The position numbers were made by a program, and so were the translations under genes. From positions 6,799,624 to 6,863,623 of the forward strand of contig CM050999.1 of NCBI GenBank assembly GCA_027704905.1: a DNA stretch of 64,000 nt, read 5' to 3'. Within the stretch, counting starts at the first letter, position 1. The number at the start of each line of letters is the position of its first letter. Below, in pieces: positions 56,501 to 64,000 of this stretch. Source of the DNA: Muraenolepis orangiensis. Its lineage: Eukaryota; Chordata; Actinopteri; Gadiformes; Muraenolepididae. The notes below the pieces were generated by a model. That model was not told the DNA's origin. It saw nothing but the letters and a program-made list of their open reading frames with translations, and searched no databases.

Positions 56501-59500
56501 CAGAACGGGACCTTCAGGGGAGAGGAGAAGCAGAACGGGATCTCCTGGGGAGAGGAGGAGCAGAAAGGGACCTCCTGGGGAGAGGAGGAGCAGAACAGGA
56601 CCTCCTGGGGAGAGGCGGAGCAGAACAGGACCTCCTGGGGAGAGGCGGAGCAGAACAGGACCTCCTGGGGAGAGGAGGAGCAGAACGGGTCTTTCTGGGG
56701 AGAGGAGGAGCAGAACGGGACATTCTGGGGAGAGGAGGAGCAGGAAGATGGCCTGAGTCCTCGAGTCATCGGAGGGTTCCTGGCGAGACAGGGAGAGAGT
56801 CCTTGGCAGGTAACCCTTAACAGCCTCCTCTCAGCAGATAGTCAGCAGGTTTCAGAACATTAAGTCAGAAGTAATCTCGGATCCAGAAGTTCGACAATGC
56901 TATAGCCGGACTAGGTTAAGGTTTCCTGTTTTGTTTAGGAGATATTCATCTGGACCCGGCTATAAACTCATTCGAGAGTGGAAAGATGGAGGTATGGAAG
57001 TACATTTCCTTAATGGCAAGGGCATGCAAGCTGTGTATGTGGGACATAACAGAGAAACAGACCTGAGATCAGTTATTGGAACATTGCGTTGTTTGTGGAT
57101 CTCCTGAAACCTTAGTGTATATTTCTAAGACCTCCAATATGATAATCTGAGGCAGTACTACAGTAATAGCTGTACAAGAGTCTTAACTAGACCTCCAAGA
57201 CGATCAGCTAAGGAAGCACTACGGTGATAGCTGTACAAGAGTCTTAACTAGACCTCCAAGACGATCAGCTAAGGAAGCACTACGGTGATAGCTGTAGAAG
57301 AGTCTTATTGGACCTCCAACATGATCAGCTGAGGAATCACTACGGTGATAGCTGTAGAAGAGGCTTGCAATCGGTGCCCACTTATCATTGCCCCTTATGC
57401 CAACAGGTCCCATTCATTTTACTAAAGTGAGAGTGCAGTCTGGTTTCACAAGTTCCAAGTTTTTGCCTCGTAGTAATTTGTTTCTCTTTTGGAATATCCC
57501 AGCCATGACAACATATTCAACCCTTTTGGAAAAAAAATTAAAGCTAAATAATTCCCACAGATTTGAGCTTGTCTTTCATCGGACATTAGGTCGGATGGCA
57601 TCGTTAAAGTTCATCAAAAGTCTGATTTGTGAGACAACCACAGAAGTAATGTCAGAATTGTTAGTGTTCTTGATCACCCCCACAGGTTAAACTTGTGTAT
57701 TGCAAGCATAATTCTACAGGGACAAATCACTTTCTGATTGGCCATGAAATTAAATTCACCGTGGACACACGTACACAAACTGATGCTGTCACTCAACGAT
57801 CAGCCCAGCCTCTCTCAGGACTATGGAAAAAAAATATTATATATAACAAAATATTTATATTGTTCTAAATATTTGCTACTGTGTGTGTGTGTGTGTGTAG
57901 GTTCTGATTCACAGGAAGGATGGGTATGGGTTCTGTGGTGGTACTCTGGTCTCGGATCGCTGGGTCGTGTCTGCTGCCCACTGCTTCGAACAGAAACCTG
58001 ACCACATCACAGTAGGTTAGTACCTGTCTGACCACCTGTCTGTCTGACCACCTGTCTGTCTGCCTGTCTTTCTGACTGTCTGTCTCTTTATCGGACCGTC
58101 TATCTGCCTATCTGTCTGACTACCTGTCAGTCTGTCTGTGTATTTGTCTCACCACCTGTCTGCCTGTCTGTCTGACCACCTGTCTGTCTGTCTGCCTGTC
58201 TGCAGGGGACTATGATAAGAAGCGGATGGACCCAGGGGAGCAGGTGATTAAGGTGGAGAAAGTGTTCCTCCACCCTCACTTCCACTCCTACACCTTCGAC
58301 AGCGATGTGGCTCTCATCTACCTGGCCCAGCAGGTGGTGCTGGGGCCCAGCGCCATCCCAGTCTGCCTGCCAAGCCCGCAGCTGGCCTCCTACCTGCACA
58401 AGGTACTGCTACTGCCGGAGGGAATGGGGAGTAAGCATTCCATTGTACTTGTTGCAAATGGCCAATCCAAAATCTTGTATCTTGTATTGTACTGGTTTTA
58501 CTGCGAGCTGCCCAGTAGAACCACAGTCTGCTACTGGTTCTACTGGGAGCTGCCCAGTACAACCACAGTCTGCTACTGGTTCTACTGGGAGCTGCCCAGT
58601 ACAACCACAGTCTGCTACTGGTTCTACTGGGAGCTGCCCAGTGCAGCCACAGTCTGCTACTGGTTCTACTGGGAGCTGCCCAGTAGAACCACAGTCTGCT
58701 ACTGGTTCTACTGGGAGCTGCCCAGTGCAGCCACAGTCTGCTACTGGTTCTACTGGGAGCTGCCCAGTGCAACCACAGTCTGCTACTGGTTCTACTGGGA
58801 GCTGCCCAGTGCAGCCACAGTCTGCTACTGGTTCTACTGGGAGCTGCCCAGTGCAACCACAGTCTGCTACTGGTTCTACTGGGAGCTGCCCAGTGCAGCC
58901 ACAGTCTGCTACTGGTTCTACTGGGAGCTGCCCAGTGCAACCACAGTCTGCTACTGGTTCTACTGGGAGCTGTGTTGTTTTCAGGAGGACACCAGGGGGG
59001 AGGTGACAGGCTGGGGGGCCATGCAGTATCTTGGTCGGTCATCTCGGTTCCTCCGGAAGGTGGTTCTCCCGCTGGTCAGTCAGCAGAACTGCATGAGTTC
59101 TACAGAACAGGTGAGTCCTGTCTCTCCTCTATCATCCCTCCATCACTCTCTCTCCTCTGTCATCCCTCCATCACTCTGTCTATCACTCTGTATCTCCTCT
59201 CTCCTAGAGGGTTGTGATTGGTTTTAAAGGGTTGTGATTGGTCCCAAAAGGGGTGATTGGTTCTAAAGGTGTTCTAAACGGCTGTGATTGGTTTTGAAAG
59301 GTGTTAAAAATGGTTGTGATTGGTCCTAAAGGGTCCTGAAGAGTGTTGCTCTGTGCACTGGCAGGTGATCACAGACAACATGTTCTGCGCGGGGTACCAG
59401 GAGGCCAACATGGACGCCTGTAGCGGAGACAGCGGCGGCCCCTTCGTGGTCACGTACCGCGACACCACCTTCCTGCTGGGGGTGGTCAGTTGGGGGGAGC

Positions 59501-59607
59501 AGTGTGCCGCCAAGGGGAAGTACGGAGTCTACACACGCCTCAGCAACTTCCTGTCCTGGATCCACAACACCATGGAGCGACACGAGATGAACCAGACCCT
59601 GAGCTGA
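53593..59607 (+). CDS. Vitamin K-dependent coagulation protease, factor IX-like
   Basis: Secreted plasma serine-protease zymogen. Ten exons: 53593-53656, 54629-54789, 55646-55670, 55782-55895, 56001-56141, 56235-56809, 57901-58015, 58206-58402, 58985-59110, 59365-59607; 586 aa in frame. Order: signal peptide; propeptide ending RSRR; Gla domain from residue 38 (ELRPGSLEKECYEETC); 25-bp aromatic-stack exon (MEFWYRYT); two EGF domains; long activation region 169-345; protease 346-586 beginning VIGG after SPR. His (VVSAAHC), Asp (DSDVALI) and Ser (CSGDSGGP) are present, with Asp at the specificity site. VPFPCG, the GRSSRFLRKVVLPLV segment and NMFCAG resemble factor IX most, though the Gla domain and the activation cut also recall factor VII and protein C. 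Oddities: one extra Leu in the Gla domain, EGF1 lacking the usual calcium/hydroxylation residues, a 10-unit glycosylation repeat, and two introns inside the normally single last exon. Confidence 0.88.
53680..54480 (+). repeat. TATCTCTAGTCTATCTCTAG minisatellite
   Basis: Units of about 37 bp (GCCTCTCTCTCTTGCCTGTA and variants) fill intron 1 of the factor IX-like gene. Confidence 0.9.
54855..55615 (+). repeat. Three consecutive minisatellites in intron 2 of the factor IX-like gene
   Basis: 15-bp CACCCACCAATACAC units (54855-55030), 28-bp GAGACTGTATAACTAATACT units (55130-55450), then 50-60 bp units with TACTACCATAGACCCAGTA (55450-55615). Confidence 0.9.
55701..55728 (+). repeat. Copy of the EGF1-exon acceptor
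   Basis: TCTAG|ATCTGAACCCGTAT copies the real GTAG|ATCTGAACCCGTGT at 55782; 13 of 14 bases after the AG agree. Confidence 0.75.
56440..56750 (+). repeat. Coding 30-bp minisatellite (QNGTSWGEEE repeats)
   Basis: Ten units inside exon 6 of the factor IX-like gene, each encoding about QN(G/R)TSWGEEE. Eight keep an N-X-S/T sequon. It remains in frame. Confidence 0.95.
56810..57900. other. Intron 6 of the factor IX-like gene
   Basis: A 60-bp minisatellite of about four units (57115-57370, with ACGGTGATAGCTGTA) and unrecognised, apparently unique AT-rich sequence at 57380-57840. No gene or RNA was recognised. Confidence 0.6.
58480..58980 (+). repeat. 42-bp hairpin minisatellite, copy B (intron 8)
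   Basis: About 11 units matching the array at 17.9 kb. The unit at 58511-58547 is a perfect inverted repeat: CCCAGTAGAACCA, 11-nt loop, TGGTTCTACTGGG. It makes up most of an intron inside the catalytic domain. Confidence 0.95.
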
Positions 59608-59705
59608 GGACCCAGGACCCAGGACCCAGGACCAGACCAGGCCTGACCACCATGGACCAGACCAGGCCTGACCACCATGGACCAGACCAGGCCTGACCAC
59701 CATGG
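59607..59705 (+). repeat. 3' UTR minisatellite of the factor IX-like gene
   Basis: GGACCCA heptamers then units with GACCAGGCCTGACCACCAT begin immediately after the stop codon. Confidence 0.85.
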
Positions 59706-59801
59706 ACCATTGGTCTAAAGACAACGCACTGCTCACTGCACATATCAACAGGAAGTGACATAACTAGTAACAACGGTTACTAATGCTGACAAAGTTATAT
59801 G

Positions 59802-59807
59802 AATAAA
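59802..59807 (+). promoter_or_regulatory. Poly(A) signal of the factor IX-like gene
   Basis: AATAAA about 195 bases after the stop. Confidence 0.7.
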
Positions 59808-60092
59808 AACATGTTACAAACTCTATTCATAGGTATGTAATGTTGCTGTTAAAGACTACCGCCGTGTCCTCAGAAGCTTAGAAGTTTAAACGTTTCCTCG
59901 TATTCAGTGGAAAGTAAACATTGTATGCAAAGAAGCAGAGACATTTTCAGGGGCATTTTTATCTCCAAAAGTTGTTTTTACTTTCAGTATAAAGATGCTT
60001 AAAGCATGAATACATTGTATTATATGATATATAATATAATATAGCTAAGCTATTGTATGACACTAGTCTGTACTGCAGTTATAGCTGTGAAG

Positions 60093-60098
60093 TTTATT
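60093..60098 (-). promoter_or_regulatory. Candidate poly(A) signal of masp1
   Basis: AATAAA on the minus strand, about 430 bases after the MASP-3 stop. It leaves under 500 bases between the convergent genes. Confidence 0.5.
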
Positions 60099-60229
60099 AT
60101 GAGGTTATATGGAGTGTATAAAAATCTTTAAACTCTGAACTGAATTTTTTTCTTTGGGTAGATAATGTTTACCGGCAGTAATATTTGGTTAGCTTATATA
60201 TATTATGACAGTGGCTGTGGCTGTATCCA

Positions 60230-60600
60230 TGTAAGTATCAGGTGAGGTAGTATAAGGTAAGTTAGTATTCAGGTGAGTTAGTACCAGGTGAGTTAGTGTC
60301 CAGGTAACTTTATATCAGGTGAGTTATTATTCAGGTGAGGAAGTATCAGGTGAGCTAGTATCAGGTGAGTTAGTGTCCAGGTAACTTTATATCAGGTGAG
60401 TTAGTGTCCAGGTAACTTTATATCAGGTGAGTTAGTGTCCAGGTAACTTTATATCAGGTGAGTTAGTCTTCAGGTGAGGTAGTATCAGGTGAGTTAGTGT
60501 CCAGGTAACTTTATATCACGTGAGTTAGTCTTCAGGTGAGCTAGTATCAGGTGAGTTAGTGTCCAGGTGAGATAGTATCCAGGTGATGTAGTTGGCGACT
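60230..60600. repeat. Minisatellite overlapping the masp1 C-terminus
   Basis: Units with CAGGTGAGTTAGTGTCCAGG and ATCAGGTGAG. The right-most units are translated on the minus strand as the last residues of MASP-3. Confidence 0.85.
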
Positions 60601-62785
60601 CGGGTGTAGACCCCATACACCCTCTGGCTCCCACAGTCCTCGGGCCCCCCCCATGACACCAGGCCAAACACCGCCCACCTCTGCTGCTCCTCGTCCTGCA
60701 TAACGAACGCCCCCCCGCTGTCCCCCAGGCAGGTGTCACTGCCGCCCTCGTAGAAGCCAGCACAGAACATGTTGTGGGTGATGTTGTAGGCGAGGGAGCG
60801 CGAGGCGTAGCTCTCCTCACACTCTCCCTGCTTCACCACCGGCAGCTTCACGTACTGCAGCACCTCAGAGGTCTTGTTGGAGTCGGAGGTCAGGCTGGGT
60901 GGGTTGGAGGTCAGACTGGTGGAGTCGTTGGAGGAGGGGGAGGAGGGGGAGGTGATGCCCCAGCCTGCGACCAGCCCCAGGGTGTTGGGGAGCGGGAGCG
61001 GACGGTCGTCCTGCCAGGACACACGGATGGACACTTAGTATTCACTAGTAGTGTTCACTAGTCCCTCTACGTAGTCACGTAGTCATGTTCACTAGTTACT
61101 CAGTACTCTGAGTAATTACTAGTACCTCTGAGTATTCACTAGTACCTCTTAGAATTCACTAGTATCTCTGAGTACTCACTATTACCTCTGAGTATTTACA
61201 AGTACCTCTTAGTATTCAGTAGTAGCTCTTAGTAGTTCCTAGTACCTCTTAGTAGTCACTAGTATCGCTTAGTAGTCACTAGTACCTCTTTGTATTCACT
61301 AGTACCTTTTACTATTCACTAATACCGCTTCATGTTCACTAGTACCTCTTAGTATTCACTAGTATCTCTTATTACTCACGAGTACCTCTTAGTAGTCACT
61401 AGTAGTATTCACCAGTACCTCTTAGAGTTCACTAGTACCTGTTACTATTCACTAGTCCCTTTTAACATTCACTAGTAGTACCTCTGGGACTAAGAGCGTC
61501 TCTTAGTCCCATAGCAACGACCTGGTCCGTCACCCACCTGGCCGCGGGCTTTGGGGAGGCACACGGGCCGGATCAGCCCGGTGAAGCGGACCGGCTGTTT
61601 CAGCTTCAACAGGGCGATGTCATTGTTGTAGTTGAGGGGCTGGAAGTCTGGATGGAGCAGAACCTGGTCCACAGAACGCCTGGTGGAGAGATGCTTGTCC
61701 CTGACGTCAGTGAGACCCAGATACACCTGAGGACACAGAGGTCATGCAGAATGCTGTTGTGTTAACCTAGGGTTGACCTAGCGTTAATCTAGGGTTAGTA
61801 CCAACTGACCGCTACACCAACCCATCCTCTGGAGGTCCTGGTCTAAGCATCTGAGTGTCTGGTCGGGTCTAAATAGATACCGTGATGTGCTCTGTTGCCA
61901 GGGGGACCACACTAGCGTCTCTGCGCTGGGAGTGCAGGACGTGTGCGGCGGTCAGCACCCAGTGCTCCGACAGCAGAGCGCCGGCACCGAACCAGCGGCC
62001 CGCCGGGACGCGGGAAGAGTCCTCCACCGCCAGCAGCACCTGCCAGGGGACCAGGCCGGGGGGCGCCGCTCGGCCCCCCACCACCCGCTTCTGGTGGGGG
62101 GGGAGGGGCCGGGAGGGCTGGCCGCACACTGGACACACACACACACACACACACTTTAAACATCGAATACACACACACACACATAATACACACTTTAAAC
62201 ATCTAACACACGCACATTATACACAGAATACACACTTTAAACATCTAATATCCACACACACAGAATACACACTTTAAACATCTAATATCCACACACACAG
62301 AATACACACTTTAAACATCTAACATCCACACACACAGAATACACACTTTAAACATCTAATATCCACACACACACAGAATACACACTTTAAACATCTAACA
62401 TCCACACACACAGAATACACACTTTAAACATCTAACACACACACATTACACACATAATACACACTTTAAACATTTAACACACACACACACAGAATACACA
62501 CTTTAAATATCTAACACACACACACACAGCATACACACTTTAAACATCTAACACACACACACACAGAATACACACTTTAAACATCTAACATCCACACACA
62601 CACATAATACACATCGAACACACACATCGAACACACACACACACAGAATACACACTTTAAACATCTAACATCCACACACACACATAATACACATTGAACA
62701 CACACATCGAACACACACACACACAATACACACTTTAAATATCTAACACACACACAGACAATACTCACTTCAAACATCTAACACG

Positions 62786-62838
<53 letters not shown>

Positions 62839-63235
62839 TGCGCACTTTAAACATTTAACACATATACACATAAAGAATACACACTTTAAACATCTAACAC
62901 ACACACCCACACACACACACACAATACACACTTTAAACATCTAACACGCACGCACACAAACACACACAATACACACTTTAAACATCTTACAGACACACAC
63001 ACACACACACTGACACACACACACACTGACAAACACACACATAAACAATACATACTTTAAACATCTAACACACACACACATACAGAACAACTTCTAAATA
63101 CACACACAGAATGTGTAGTTAATTAGTTGTGTGACTAAGTGACGTGTCTAAGTTTGTAACCTGGTGGATAGATCGGCGGTTTGGTTCCCTGTTCTGAGTT
63201 GGTCCGAAATCCTCCTTCAGAACAGTTGTAGGAGC
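60525..63235 (-). CDS. masp1: MASP1 gene, MASP-3 protease isoform (3' part, partial)
   Basis: Serine protease of the lectin pathway; MASP-3 is the main activator of pro-factor D. Exons in transcript order: 63161-63235, 61881-62128, 61538-61726, 60525-61010. They join in phase (2 bases + 332 codons including stop). The first exon is the end of CCP2 (GSYNCSEGGFRTNSEQG). The rest is the protease: VCGQPSRPLP, activation site KR|VVGG, then VEDSSRVPAGRWFGAGALLS. His is in LTAAHVLHSQRRD, Asp in NYNNDIALL, Ser in DTCLGDSGGAF (AGC codon). VSWGGPEDCGSQRVYGVYT also matches MASP-3 rather than MASP-1 or MASP-2. CUB, EGF, CCP1 and the start of CCP2 are beyond the window. Oddities: the protease domain is in three exons, and the tail HLDTNSPDTSSPED comes from a minisatellite. 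Confidence 0.93.
61035..61490. repeat. TTCACTAGTACCTCTTAGTA minisatellite in a masp1 intron
   Basis: About 20 degenerate units fill nearly all of the intron between protease exons 61538-61726 and 60525-61010. Confidence 0.9.
62135..63110. repeat. CACTTTAAACATCTAACACAC minisatellite with (CA)n
   Basis: About 22 units of 35-50 bp (CACTTTAAACATCTAACA plus variable CA runs) fill the intron between the CCP2 exon and the first protease exon. Confidence 0.9.
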
Positions 63236-63239
63236 CTGA

Positions 63240-64000
<761 letters not shown>

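Noticed and set aside
58314..59042. Minus-strand 242-codon ORF over the hairpin minisatellite
   Set aside because: Stop-free because the 42-bp unit is a multiple of three and lacks stops in several frames; no independent support.

Overview
The window is nuclear DNA of a ray-finned fish. Support for this: spliced vertebrate genes with GT-AG introns, very dense CA/TG, CTGT, GA and CTA microsatellites, teleost-type LINE/SINE tails, and hAT DNA transposons. No bacterial or viral gene organisation is present. The microsatellite load would fit a repeat-rich lineage such as the cod-like fishes, but the species cannot be named from this sequence.

Layout, left to right. (1) 52-4952 (+): 3' part of atg16l1, the autophagy protein that forms the ATG12-ATG5-ATG16L1 complex; the window enters before its WD40 propeller. 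(2) 9699-17320 (+): complete 15-exon rod arrestin gene, sag. (3) 19500-21701 (-): four-exon collagen/C1q gene that looks like an otolin. (4) 25941-51458 (+): complete 30-exon dgkd (diacylglycerol kinase delta; PH, two C1, kinase, accessory and SAM domains), with two hAT transposons in introns 13 and 14. (5) 53593-59607 (+): complete 10-exon vitamin K-dependent clotting protease, closest to factor IX. (6) 60525-63235 (-): 3' part of masp1 encoding the MASP-3 serine protease, convergent with (5). The order atg16l1-sag-dgkd matches human 2q37; otolin and masp1 both map to human 3q26-27, so the segment joins two human synteny blocks.

The genes are physical neighbours rather than one pathway: membrane autophagy, phototransduction shut-off, otolith/extracellular matrix, lipid signalling, coagulation, and lectin/alternative complement.

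The most striking feature is in the introns. Many minisatellites are built from copies of an adjoining exon-intron junction. Whole splice acceptors (sag exon 7; dgkd exons 15 and 19) or donors (sag exon 4; dgkd exons 15, 24 and 27) recur up to about 45 times beside the real site. Three single duplications (dgkd exons 4 and 11, protease exon 4) look like early stages. Similar arrays include the atg16l1 stop codon and the masp1 C-terminus, and a coding minisatellite forms an N-glycosylation array in the clotting protease. Both protease genes carry introns inside catalytic regions that are single exons in mammals, and one of these introns is a hairpin minisatellite with an open frame continuous with both exons. 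All exon boundaries were placed by hand from splice sites, reading phase and remembered family alignments; no database search was run.
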